Source of the DNA: Ailurus styani
Lineage: Eukaryota > Chordata > Mammalia > Carnivora > Ailuridae
Assembly: GCA_002007465.1 (NCBI GenBank)
Contig: LNAC01000039.1
Location: forward strand, 3,619,159 to 3,683,158
Reading direction: 5' to 3'
Length of the DNA stretch: 64,000 nt
The position numbers and the translations under genes are program-made. Positions 21,526 to 31,210 of this stretch are shown one piece after another. Every line of letters starts with the position of its first letter. Position 1 is the stretch's first letter. The notes beneath the pieces were generated by a model. The model had not been told where the DNA came from and did not search any database. It saw only the letters and a program-made list of their open reading frames with translations.

Positions 21526-21812
21526 TCATAGGAGGAGATGACCCAGCCACCTGGAGCTTGAACAATAAAGAAAGGAGGTGAGACTGATCTACTCACCAAC
21601 ATTCCATTCAAAAGCTTGATTTGACATGGAAACATAAGAGGAAAAGCATGGAATTCCAGGAACAGCAGGAAGGAACAAGTGTAGGGGGACTCAGGGAGCC
21701 AAGAGGGCCAGATGAGTCTTGCCTTGGACAATCTGGGCTTTGACTTGGAGAGAAGAGTAGCCATGGAGGATTTAGAGCAGGGGAGCGACATAGTTAGTTA
21801 GGTAGGGGGTTT
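21526..21812. other. Probable ancient repeat or unique sequence
   Basis: About 290 bp. 'gatttagagcaggggagcga' resembles a motif of old mammalian repeats, but the family is not assigned. The open minus-strand frame 21351-21791 (146 codons) overlaps L1 relic DNA and is not taken as a gene. Confidence 0.35.
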
Positions 21813-22040
21813 TATTTTATTTATTTATTTATTCATTTATTTATTTTTTAAAGATTTTATTTATTTATTTGATACAGAGAGAGAGAGAGATCACAAGCAG
21901 GCAGAGAGGCAGGCAGAGAGAGAGGAAGAAGCAGGCTCCCCGCTGAGTGGAGAGCCCGATATGGGCCTTGATCCCAGGACCCTGAGATCACGACCTGAGC
22001 CCACGGCAGAGGCTTAACCCATTGAGCCACCCAGGCGCCC
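21813..22040 (-). mobile_element. Can-SINE with long (TTTA)n head
   Basis: Antisense copy ending 'tgagccacccaggcgccc', with an expanded T/A-rich tail ('tttatttatttatttattca'). The near-duplicate flanks 'aggtagggggttt' (21800-21812) and 'aggtggagggttt' (22041-22053) differ at two positions. Confidence 0.94.
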
Positions 22041-22053
22041 AGGTGGAGGGTTT

Positions 22054-22672
22054 GAATAGACTGTTCTGGGCTCTTAAGGAGAGATAGTGAAAGCAGAGGA
22101 GGCTGGTGACCCAGAAGAAAGAGAACAGAGCTTGAGTTGGACAGTATGTTCCTCAACTCTGTCCTCGGCCCTGTCACAGTAGCCTGTGACACTTAGCTGT
22201 CTCCCAGGAAGGTGGAACTGCAGGCCTCCTACCCTTTGTCCCTGCACTCACCCCTCCCACTCAGGCTATTCATGTCCCAGTGTGTCACTGTGAGCACTGT
22301 CTGTCTGAGCTTATCTCTGAGAGCCTCACCCTGTACCCTGTAGAAATGTGTGCGGGTTTTGGTTTAGGCCTTCCCTCAGCTTTTGCCCCAGTGAGTTGGA
22401 ATTGCTTCCTGGCCTTTGACTTTCAGGATACTGAGGCAAATGATAGTAAAATTAGGAAATATTGGGCATGTTAAAAATCAAACAACCTCTAGGGCTAGGA
22501 TGTCTCTAGGCAGTTGTAGGGTCCAAGGCAATCCCACTGTTCAGTTAGGATGAGCATGATTAAGCCTCCAGGAAAGAGGTCCTCGTGGCCACCACAACTG
22601 AATGGAAGAGGAAGGCTGCAGCATAGGTCCTCTCTCCTGCACACCTGCTGTCCCATCCCAAGAGACTTGTGC
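22054..22672. other. Unique non-coding sequence
   Basis: About 620 bp with no recognised element. Small frames have no protein-like character. Confidence 0.4.
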
Positions 22673-22887
22673 TTAGTGGTTTTCAACTGAGGGTGACTTT
22701 GCCTTCCAAGAAACAGCAGCGAATTTCTAGAGGCATTTCTTTGCTATGATTAGAGGTGCTACAGCTTCCGGTGGTTAGAGGCCAGGAATGCCACTAAATA
22801 TCCTAGAGTGCACAGGACATCCCCCACAACAAAGAATTCCCTAGCCCCAAATGTTCGTAGTGCCAAGTTCGAGAAATCCTGGACTAG
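22673..22887 (-). mobile_element. MER20-like DNA transposon (hAT-Charlie MITE)
   Basis: 'ggttagaggccaggaatgcc', 'gtgcacaggacatcccccac' and 'caacaaagaattccctagcc' are MER20 landmarks. The terminal parts ('ggttttcaactgagg' and 'cgagaaatcctgg') form the imperfect inverted ends. Orientation is tentative. Confidence 0.82.
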
Positions 22888-23075
22888 TAAGAAAGCTGGG
22901 TGCAAATTCTAGCCCTGTCATTTATATCTGTGTGACACTGGGCAAGTCACTTAACTTCTCTGTGTTTGCTACCACTTCTGTAAAATTAGGGTGATAATAG
23001 CAGTCAGTACCCCATAAGTCTGTTAGCATTAGATGAGTTCATAGTATGCCCAGAGTTCAGATCAGTGACTGGGCC
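22888..23075 (+). mobile_element. MIR
   Basis: 'gtgcaaattctagccctgtc', 'gtgacactgggcaagtcact' and 'tctgtaaaattagggtgata' form a well-preserved MIR. Confidence 0.87.
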
Positions 23076-24839
23076 ATGGGGAAACCCTATGTAGGAGTTT
23101 GTACTGGACAAGTCCTCATTAGAATTACTCAGATGGTCATCACCCAGAAGAGTCATAGCTCTTCCCTCCCCCCTCCCAAGAACTACTCCATTTCCAGATA
23201 AGTCCTCTTTTCTCTGGGTTACATATGTCCCTTCTGTTCAACTAACTCAGCTCCCAGATACTTGACCAAGCTGGTCTCTTTTTCTGGAAGGATTCTCATG
23301 TGTCAGTATTAAAGTAAGCCTCCCACAATTGTACCCAACAAACGTGACATCCGAAAGTATAGAGGGACCACACTATTACCTTACTCTGCTAGATGAACCC
23401 TTTGATGGATGTGTCTAAGTTGAGTTGGCTTTTACTGTAAGACCTAGGTGCTGTAATTGGCTGCTTCTGACCAACTGGGATTGCCCTGCCACTCTTCTGC
23501 AGAGGAGGAGTCCCAGGGTGGAGAGAGTATTCTGGGCAGAAATCACAGAGAACATGGCAAATGCTACATCTAAAAAGAATTTCCCCTTAGCCTGAAAATT
23601 CAGTAGAACAAAACTCTGCTTTCTTTGAGGTTAAGTGCAGTGTTGTTGAACTGGAAAGAACCTCACAGAAAAACCATGTCACCAAGAAGGAGACCCTGAC
23701 ACCTGCATGTCTTATTCCTCATCTGCCCTCCCCTCCTAGGTCAGGTCCTTGTTCTGATTTACTGTTTTTATCATTTCCTAACACCTCAGAGAATAGCCCC
23801 TTCTAGAAACAGGAGCTCAAAAAAGATTTCCCTTTGTCTAACAGCTTTATCCCACAGCAGGCGGGAGAGTGGCTGTTTGATACAGAGACAGCAGACCCTG
23901 GTATTATAAATAGTAAGAGCAACTTCACCTCCAAACTTTCCAAAGTCTTGGGGGAGCCCGCCTAAGCATTCCTCCCATAGGCTTCTAAGAGGGTCTGTTA
24001 AACTGTCATGGCTTCATTTTGGTCCAATTAACCTCACACTGGGCTAACTTCTGCCCTTAGCTGTGGGTTGGCAGCTACTGCTGATTCCAGGTACAGTGGT
24101 GGGCAGGGAACAATGGACATTAAGTTCGTGCATTACAGGAGAAAATGTTAACCACGTCCTCCAAGCGCGAGGGAACAAACAGCCTGGCTGAAGCATGCTG
24201 ATCGGAGGGGCATGGCCCATCCAGAAATCTGCATCAAAGCCAAATCAAGTGGAAATGAAGTACGTGGCCTGCTTTGAACGTGAGTGAGATTTGCTTATTT
24301 GTTCTATGTTGTCTGCTGCCTTTTACTTACGGAATATGTTGAATGGCTGCTAATTCCAGCTCCCCGTGATTAGGCAAAGTCTAAACCAATTTTTTTTGTC
24401 CAAAGAAGTCTTTTTTAAAAACCTGGCTTTCTTTGGGTATCCTCCGTGCTAAGCCCTTGTTTTCTGTGTAAGTTGGCTCTCCCTCCCCCACCGCCAAGTA
24501 GGTCCCACAGCTTTTCTGTGGCAGACCCAGAGCCTGTCATTTCCGTTCTCACTCAGCATCCTTTTGTGGTATCTTCCACATCCAGCATGAAGCTCTTCTC
24601 CACACACGTCTGAATGGTGGTTTTTAACTTGAGGGCTACGGTTTATAAGTGGATGATGGGACATGGCGATGGAAGAGTCAGCGAGGGCCCCAGGGAGCTG
24701 AGGGCTTTTGACCCAGCCATTCATGCTAGTAGGAGGAATCAGGACCCAGATTCCAGGCTGGGTTCTGTAGAACCCTGGGCAGATCCCAGACCCCTTCCTT
24801 TTCAGCCGAGCACCTCCACTTCAGTTTGAATTTTTCAAG
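23076..24839. other. Unique non-coding sequence
   Basis: About 1.76 kb without an identified repeat. The part at 23870-24400 is balanced in composition and could be conserved, but nothing diagnostic is visible. Confidence 0.4.
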
Positions 24840-25165
24840 TTTAACATTTATTTAGAAAAAGGCAGTGATCATAAAGTTACAGGTCAGTGAGGTTTTACAA
24901 ACTGCACACATCTGTGGAACCAGCACAGCTCCAGAAATAGAACATCTCCAGGCCCCCCAGGAGCCCCCATGCTCCTTTTGAACCCTGCCCCTGAAAGGGG
25001 AGCCACTCTCCTGACTTCTCATAGTATCTCATTGATGTATTTTATATATCGGGACCCTGCATAGAGGTATTTTTCACTTTTTATTTTAAAATAATTATAG
25101 ATTCACAGGAAGTTACAAAGATAAGAGAGCGAGGCATTCTTTTTAGATGTTCAAAAAATTCTTTT
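24840..25165 (-). mobile_element. L1M 3' UTR fragment
   Basis: 'ggaaccagcacagctccaga' and 'aattatagattcacaggaag' are antisense pieces of an old L1 3' region. No ORF. Confidence 0.68.
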
Positions 25166-25189
25166 TTTAAAATAGAAGTTTAAAAACCA

Positions 25190-25310
25190 GTGGTATAGTA
25201 GAAGAAAATGGATGGGTTTTGGAGTCAGGCCTCACGGGATGGAATCCAAATTCTTTTCCTTACCAGCATGTGACCCAGTGTGTCCTTCAATAGTCCTGAG
25301 CTGCAGAGAA
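25190..25310 (+). mobile_element. MIR (5' and core part)
   Basis: 'gtggtatagtagaagaaaat', 'ggttttggagtcaggcctca' and 'agcatgtgacccagtgtg' follow the MIR head-to-core order. Confidence 0.68.
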
Positions 25311-26464
25311 GGTTCTTTCTCCTTTCCCGCTGTCGGGAGGGTCGGGATCAGGGCGAGACAGGGTGTGAACTCACAAACGATAGGGCACTGTGTGAAGGCA
25401 AGGCCTCCCCGGGGCTCTAAGTGGAGTTTTGGCCAGAGCATGGGTGCCCAGCTGTGGCTTTGTTTGGTTTCCAGTCAGGTATCATCACTGAACACTGGGG
25501 ACCCTGGCTCTTCCACCATTCCTCTGCCTCCCACACGTGCAGCAGCATCTCCTTGGAGCTATTTGGGCAGGTGGGGTGTGGAGGAGTTGCAGCCTGGGCC
25601 GGAAGGCTGGGGAGAGCTGGTCAAGCAGGCCCAGGAGGCGTGTCCCTCTCAGACTGCTCTGGCCGGGCCTCCCCTCCGTCCCTCGCCCTTGGGCTGGCCA
25701 CTGTGAAATCAGCCCTGTTCACGTGCCACCTGGAATGGCCACCGCCCCTCCCACCCCCCATTCTGGGGGATGGGTGTGCCTCACTGCTCATTAAAGGAGA
25801 ATTCCCACTGTGGATGAGTGACAAAAGACAGCCTCAAGGAGTGCCCTTACTAAATCCGAAGGAATCTGACCTCTCATTATGGGGAGGGGAGCTGAGGGCG
25901 ACTCTTGGCCTGCTGGCTCTGAGTCATCCCAGGGAAGACAAGACAAGCCCACATGACCCATCTTGGAGGCCTGAACCCGGGCAGACAGGTGCCCGGAGCC
26001 ACCCAAGAGATAAAATCTGGGCTGGCTGGATCCACCAGTGGTTAACAATGGGCCAAGCCTGTCCACTTTGCCTACCTCGGGCTGTACCTGCCACATCCCC
26101 GGACCAGAAAAGGGGATGCCTGTGGAGGAAGGACTTTGTTGCCATCTTTCCGGCCTCAAAATGTGGCGCCCACCAGTGTCCCCTCTGGAGAGCAGCGTGT
26201 GGCCCAGGCTGCTTTTGAGACAGCCATGCCCTTCTGGGAAATAGCCCTTGCCTCTTTCCTTTCTTGGCAGTTAAGCTTTTCCAGGACACCTTAGGGCGCA
26301 TTCTTAAGCTTAAGGTTGTGGGGGCTATGGGGTGGAAGGAGTGAGGCTGTTGATGGTGATGATGAGAGTAATAGGGTGGTTGGGGGGGGGCTGGTGAATA
26401 ACACGGGTGAGAGGACTGGTCCTGGGTGGTAGCGTCAGGTAGCCCGGATGCCCTCCTACTGACA
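25311..26464. other. GC-rich unique sequence containing a 265-codon open frame
   Basis: No repeat is recognised. The plus-strand frame at 25421-26218 is the longest non-transposon ORF in the window. Its translation is rich in W, P, G and C and has no recognised domain, signal peptide or repeat. Several frames on both strands are open at once here, which points to stop-poor GC-rich DNA. It is not called as a gene. Confidence 0.4.
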
Positions 26465-26650
26465 GCTATTGCTTATTGAATGCCTGTATGAACCACGCAT
26501 CGTTTTGAGCGCTTTGCACGTATGGTGTCATTTAATCCGGTAACCTATGGCGGTCATTATTGTAATTAAGATGTCCTTTAAGGAACTTGTCGAAGGTTGT
26601 TTAGCTGGTGACTGGCAGAGGCAGATCAAGACTGAAATCCCTTTCTTCCT
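26465..26650 (-). mobile_element. MIR
   Basis: 'gcttattgaatgcctgtatg', 'gttttgagcgctttgcacgt' and 'tgtcatttaatccggtaacc' are reverse-strand MIR, 3' end first. Confidence 0.74.
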
Positions 26651-26874
26651 TCTCCCTCCTGGCCCCTTATCCACTCCACAGAGACTCTCAACCTTCCTAA
26701 CGTTTTCTTCTGGAAAGTGTTTATTCTTAACAGCCTGCTACTCTGTTGCAAGTGACTGACACCTGTCAAAGTGTAAGGCATTACTCGCCTCACGGGTATC
26801 AGTGTTTTAACAAGAGCCTGGGGGATGCAGTAGTGACCGCCGTTTCTGTAGATCTGTGGTTAGTTTGCAGACGC

Positions 26875-26904
26875 CATTTACATTCATTGTCTCCTTGCTT
26901 TTGA
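26875..26904 (-). mobile_element. MIR, first piece of a split copy
   Basis: 'tttacattcattgtctcctt' fits the antisense MIR segment that should precede 'cctcacagcaaccctgtaag' at 27095, with the MER5A lying between them. Short, so tentative alone. Confidence 0.45.
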
Positions 26905-27092
26905 GCAGCGCTTCTCTGACGTCCGAGGGCATTGGAACTACCCGGGGAACTTGTGCCAACACATATTGCTGCCCACAGCCCAGAGTTTCTGATTCTTTAG
27001 GTCTGGGGTCGGAGGGCCTGAGCATTTGCATTTTAAACAATTTCCCAGGTGCTGCTGGTGCTGCTGTTCTGGGGACAACACTTTGAGAACAT
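26905..27092 (+). mobile_element. MER5A-like DNA transposon (hAT MITE)
   Basis: 'cagcgcttctctgacgtccg' begins and 'caacactttgagaacat' ends the element as imperfect inverted termini. 'gattctttaggtctggggtc' and 'caggtgctgctggtgctgct' are central MER5A landmarks. Inserted into an antisense MIR. Confidence 0.83.
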
Positions 27093-27149
27093 CGCCTCAC
27101 AGCAACCCTGTAAGATTAGAAGAGCAGGCATTATTGCTTCCATCTTTTA
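27093..27149 (-). mobile_element. MIR, middle piece of a split copy
   Basis: 'cctcacagcaaccctgtaag' and 'gcaggcattattgcttccat' are antisense MIR directly before the SINE. The MIR resumes at 27369. Confidence 0.75.
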
Positions 27150-27354
27150 TTTATTTATTATTATTATTTAAGATTTTATTTATTCATTTGACAGAGAGAG
27201 AGATCAGAAGTAGGCAGAGAGGCAGGCAGAGAGAGAGGGGGAAGCAGGCTCCCCGCTGAGCAGACAGCCCGATGTAGGGCTTGACCCCAGGACCCTGAGA
27301 CCATGACCCAAGCCGAAGGCAGAGGCTTAACCCACTGAGCCACCCAGGCGCCCC
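27150..27354 (-). mobile_element. Can-SINE with 14-bp TSD
   Basis: Antisense, ending 'gccacccaggcgcccc'. The duplication is 'gcttccatctttta' (27136-27149) and 'gctcccatctttta' (27355-27368), with one mismatch. It splits a MIR. Well preserved. Confidence 0.96.
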
Positions 27355-27368
27355 GCTCCCATCTTTTA

Positions 27369-27480
27369 GGTGAACACATTGATGCGCAGGGAGGTTAGGT
27401 GACTTGTGATCGGGCGACAGAGTGATCAAAAGGCATGGGAGGGACTTGAACCTAAGATGTGATGTCTTGTACCCCACAGC
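27369..27480 (-). mobile_element. MIR, last piece of a split copy
   Basis: 'gtgaacacattgatgcgcag' and 'gggaggttaggtgacttgtg' continue the antisense MIR after the SINE, ending with the degraded head ('cttgaacctaagatgtgatg'). Confidence 0.75.
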
Positions 27481-28085
27481 ACCACTTCTCCACAAGGCTG
27501 TGCCGGACTGAGATTTCTGCGGTGATGATCCCTCCAAATTATAGGAGCCTCTCCTGGGTCGTCTGGAGGACCACCAAGACCAGAGTGCCTCCCGATCTTC
27601 AGGGCCCGCCCCCACATATGTATCTGTGAAGACATCGTCCCTAGTGAGGGAGACCTGGGCAGGAAAAGCCTGCCAGACTCCAAAGCCCACAGCCACAGGT
27701 GTGCAGACATGTCACACGCATCTGGATTGTTACCTGTTTTTTTCTCTAACGGCTGGCGGCAAGATCAGGCCAGCAGGACCCAAACCTTCCCTTCCAGGAG
27801 AAAAGGCAGAGGTTTTAGATGGCTGCCACAGTAAGAGCTGCTCTCAAGGCTTTCGAGGCTTGCTCCTGGCAGAGCTTTGGTTAGTACGAGCCTGATGATC
27901 CAGAAATGGCAGAAGAGCCCTGCGGTTGTGAACAGTGCTGTCCCCCACAGTGTATCTGGAGCCCAGGCACTGTCTGCTAATGGTGGTACTAGGCCACGTG
28001 CAGAAACAGACGCAGACCCACACACTTCACCTCGCATGGGCGGTGGGTGGTTTCGTTTCAGCAAGGCCAGATGTTAACCTAAGAA
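27481..28085. other. Unique non-coding sequence
   Basis: About 600 bp with no recognised repeat. Overlapping small frames on both strands are not protein-like. Confidence 0.4.
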
Positions 28086-28096
28086 CCATAACGTTT

Positions 28097-28288
28097 TGTT
28101 TTTAAAGATTTTATTTATTTATTTGACAGAGACATTGACAGAGGGAACACAAACAGGGGGAGTGGCAGAGGGAGAAGCAGACTTCCTGCTGGGCAGGGAG
28201 ACTGATGCAGGACTCTGTCCCAGGACCCTCAGATCATGACCTGAGCCCAAGGCAGATGCTTAACCGACTGAGCCACCCAGGTGCCCTG
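28097..28288 (-). mobile_element. Can-SINE with 11-bp TSD
   Basis: Antisense. The duplication 'ccataacgttt' is at 28086-28096 and 28289-28299. Its body lacks the 'cacaagtaggcag' block and instead has 'cacaaacagggggagtggca', a second Can-SINE variant. Confidence 0.95.
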
Positions 28289-28462
28289 CCATAACGTTTA
28301 AGAAGTTTTGATTACATTTCAAATCTAGGTTGTATTTGGTTTGGACACAGTCAAGAAACAGTAAAAATAGTTTAAATCCATACTCAGAGGCGTGAGGGTT
28401 TGCTGTTGTTGTTTTTTTAAACAGAGAGACATATTTTTTGCATTTAAGAAATGCTTTATTCA

Positions 28463-28625
28463 GGGGCGCCTGGGTGGCTCAGTCAGTTAAGCGTCTGCTT
28501 TCAGCTCAAGTCATGATGCCCAGGTCCTGGGATTGAGCCCCACATGGCGGGGCGGTGGGGGGGGGAGTCCTTGCTCAGCGAGGCGTCTGCTTCTCCCTCT
28601 CCCTCTACCTGCCGCTTCACCTGCT
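28463..28625 (+). mobile_element. Can-SINE with intact head
   Basis: The head 'ggggcgcctgggtggctcag' is close to consensus. A G-run at 28549-28564 replaces part of the body. Its tail has been replaced by or grown into a purine microsatellite. Confidence 0.94.
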
Positions 28626-28728
28626 CTCTCTGAAAGAAAGAAGGAAGGAAAGAAAGAAAAAGAAAGAAAGAGAAGAAAGAAAGAAAGAAGAGAAGAGAAG
28701 AGAAGAGAAGAGAAGAGAAGAGAAGAAA
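28626..28728. repeat. (GAAA)n / (AGAAG)n microsatellite in SINE tail
   Basis: About 100 bp of pure purine: first mixed 'gaaagaaggaaggaaagaaa', then about seven 'agaag' units from 28690. It takes the position of the A-rich tail of the preceding SINE. Confidence 0.95.
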
Positions 28729-28824
28729 GGCTCTACTCGTACTCCCCCCTTTAAGGTCCTAATAACTGTATACTGGGATCTCTAGGGATGGAGAAGGCAA
28801 ATCCCAAGTGCCATGACTTTTCTT

Positions 28825-29039
28825 TTTTCTTTCTTTCTCTCTCTCTCTCTTTTTTTAAGATTTTATTTATTTGACATACAGAGTACAAGAAGGGGGAGCA
28901 ACAGGCAGAGGGAGAGGGACAGGGACAAGCAGGCTCCCTGCTGAGCAAGGAGCCTGCTGGGCGAAGCAATCCCGGGCCCCTGGGATCATCACCTGTAGGC
29001 AGACGCTCAACCAACTGAGCCACCCAGGTGTCCCTGAGG
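28825..29039 (-). mobile_element. Can-SINE with 11-bp TSD
   Basis: Antisense, with a T/CT-rich head (28825-28858). The duplication 'tgacttttctt' is at 28814-28824 and 29040-29050. The body has a shortened 'gatcatcacctgtaggcaga' segment, so a small internal deletion is likely. Confidence 0.94.
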
Positions 29040-29274
29040 TGACTTTTCTTACAGAGGTGAACTTGAGCTCCCAGAACATGATGAGAAGCTTTGATGAATG
29101 GAACTAAGGAACATAAATCATAATAAATTAGAGTAAAAAAGGTATCAAAAGAGAAAGAAATGTTTCCACAGAGCACCCCGAGGTCTGGCAGGGGGAAGGG
29201 TTGCCAGCCCCTAATGTAGCCAAGGTCAGGGGTTTCACCGTTGCAGAGTCAAGGAGAAACTCAGCAAGTCTTCC

Positions 29275-29470
29275 TGGCCCAGTGGAAAGAGCATTAGATC
29301 TAATAATGGCAGACTTGTGTGGGGGACTCTGCTCTGTCATTTCCTAGTCGTGTGACTTAGGACAGCTCACATAGCTTCTGAGCCTCAGTTTTATGATCTA
29401 TAAAATGGGGATTGTACTCCATAAAGTGCTTCTCCACTTTTAAATGAGAGCATGTGAATGAAAGCCTAAC
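29275..29470 (+). mobile_element. MIR
   Basis: 'cctggcccagtggaaagagc', 'tcctagtcgtgtgacttagg' and 'tctataaaatggggattgta' form a full-length MIR in order. Confidence 0.83.
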
Positions 29471-29518
29471 TTAACTATGAAATGTCATACAAATGTTCAT
29501 CCTTACTGTTTTCTCCCC

Positions 29519-29662
29519 CAGCTTTATTGAGATATAATTGTTACATAACACTGTATAAGTTTAAGGGGTACAACACAGTAGTAATTTTATACATAGTGTG
29601 TGTGTACACACATGTATATTGCAAAATGGTCACCATAATATGGCTGGTTAAAACATCCATCA
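29519..29662 (-). mobile_element. L1M 3' UTR, first part (split by SINE pair)
   Basis: 'gctttattgagatataattg' and 'gtttaaggggtacaacacag' are antisense L1 3' UTR. It resumes at 30094 after two SINEs enclosed by one duplication. Confidence 0.83.
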
Positions 29663-29858
29663 CGGGGTACCTGGGTGGCTCAATTGTTAAGCGTCTGCCT
29701 TTGGCTCAGGTTATGATTCCAGGGTCCTGGGATCGAGCCCCGCCTTGGGCTACCTACTCAGAGAGGAGCCTGTTTCTCCCTCTCCCTCTGCTGCTCCCTC
29801 TGCTTGTGCTCTTGCTCTCTCTCACTCTCTCTCAAATAAAATCTTAAAAAAAAAGTTA
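29663..29858 (+). mobile_element. Can-SINE, first of a tandem pair
   Basis: 'ggggtacctgggtggctcaa' head and '(tc)ncaaataaaatctt' tail. It shares outer duplication 'aaaacatccatca' (29650-29662 and 30081-30093) with the next SINE. Confidence 0.94.
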
Positions 29859-30080
29859 TGTGGGGGTGCTTGGGTGGCTCAGTCAGTTAAGTGTCTGCCT
29901 TCAGTTCAGGTCATGATCTCAGGGACCTGGGATCAAGCCATACATCATACATACATACATACATATAGGCTCCCAGCTGAGTGGGGAGTCTGCTTCTTTC
30001 TCTCACTCTCCTTCTGTGCTTTCTCTCCCTTTCTCTCTCTCAAATAAATAAATAAAATCTTAAAAAAATAAAATATAAAT
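29859..30080 (+). mobile_element. Can-SINE, second of a tandem pair, with internal (CATA)n
   Basis: 'ggtgcttgggtggctcagtc' head. At 29939-29967 the usual body is replaced by 'catacatacatacatacata', an internal microsatellite. The tail is 'aaataaataaataaaatctt'. It was probably inserted into the tail of the first SINE. Confidence 0.93.
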
Positions 30081-30093
30081 AAAACATCCATCA

Positions 30094-30405
30094 TGTCACA
30101 TAGTTACAACTTTTTGCATGTGTGGTAAGAACTTTTATAATCTACTCTCTTAGCAGCTGTCAAATATACAATCAAGTATTGTTAACTATAGTCCCCATGC
30201 TGTATATTACACCCCCGAAACTTACTCATCTTATGACTAGAAGTTTGTACCTTTTGACCCTCTTCATCCTTTTCCCCCACCCCCACCCTTGGCAACCATC
30301 AGTCTGTTCTCTGTTTCTATGAGTTTGGTGTTTTAGATTCCACTTAAGTGAGATCATTCAGTATTTGCTTTCTCCCTCTGTATTGTTTCATTTGTCCATT
30401 TTTAA
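30094..30405 (-). mobile_element. L1M 3' UTR, second part
   Basis: 'atctactctcttagcagctg', 'aactatagtccccatgctgt' and 'gaagtttgtaccttttgacc' continue the antisense L1 from 29662. Non-coding. Confidence 0.83.
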
Positions 30406-30998
30406 AGCTTTTGGCTACCACCAGCTGCTGTACTTCTGCTCTTCCCTCTCACTGCTCCTCCACCACACTCACAGAGTAGGACCAGTCATTCGGTCCCTAC
30501 AGCCACGAGGGCTCAGTTCTCTGAAGGCCACTTTCCAGGTCTCTCCAAGGCAGGGAAGATTCTATCTTGCTAGACCTGGGCAGGGCCTTGGCAGTCTTCT
30601 GGTCCAGTGCCTCCTGTGAGAGATGAGGAAGTGAAACCAGAGACACTGGACGTGACCTTCTAAATGCCATGAGGGAGTTAGTGGCAAGCCAGGAATGTAC
30701 TCTCTGGGATTCTTTTTCAATAAACTCTTTCCCCCATTCTTCCTGTTATACACAAGAATGGGAAAAGGTGCCAGATTTTCTGGGGGCTTAAGATCCCTTT
30801 GTCAGAGATTGAAGTGCACAGAAAAACCAGAGAATCCTGCCTGGCAGGATAGAAGATGCCAGTCAGTACTCATGTTGTGTCCAGGAATGGAAGACAATAT
30901 GGCAGAGGGTAGACAGGAATGAGCCACTGGAACTGTTCCAAGTCCTTAGATGCTTCAGAAGGAAGGCTGAGGTATTTCTGTTAAGGATATTCTGAGAA
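30406..30998. other. Unique non-coding sequence
   Basis: About 590 bp. A stretch near 30600-30690 ('gtgagagatgaggaagtgaa') is faintly MIR-like but too weak to call. Nothing else. Confidence 0.35.
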
Positions 30999-31210
30999 GG
31001 GGCCCTTGGACGGCTCCGTCAGTTGAGTGACCGACTCTTGGTTTCCTCTCAGGTCATGATCTTATGGGTTGTGAGATTGAGCCCTGTGGTGGGCTCTGCA
31101 CTCCAAGGGGAATCTGCTTGGGGATTCTCTCCCTGTGCTCCTCCCCTGACTCACTCATGCATGTGCTCTCGCTCTCACTCTCTCCCAAATAAATAATTTT
31201 TTTATAAAAA
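30999..31210 (+). mobile_element. Can-SINE, older subfamily
   Basis: Diverged head ('ccttggacggctccgtcagt'), with 'caggtcatgatcttatgggt' and 'gagattgagccctgtggtgg', a body arrangement different from the younger copies. The tail is short. No clear duplication. Confidence 0.85.
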
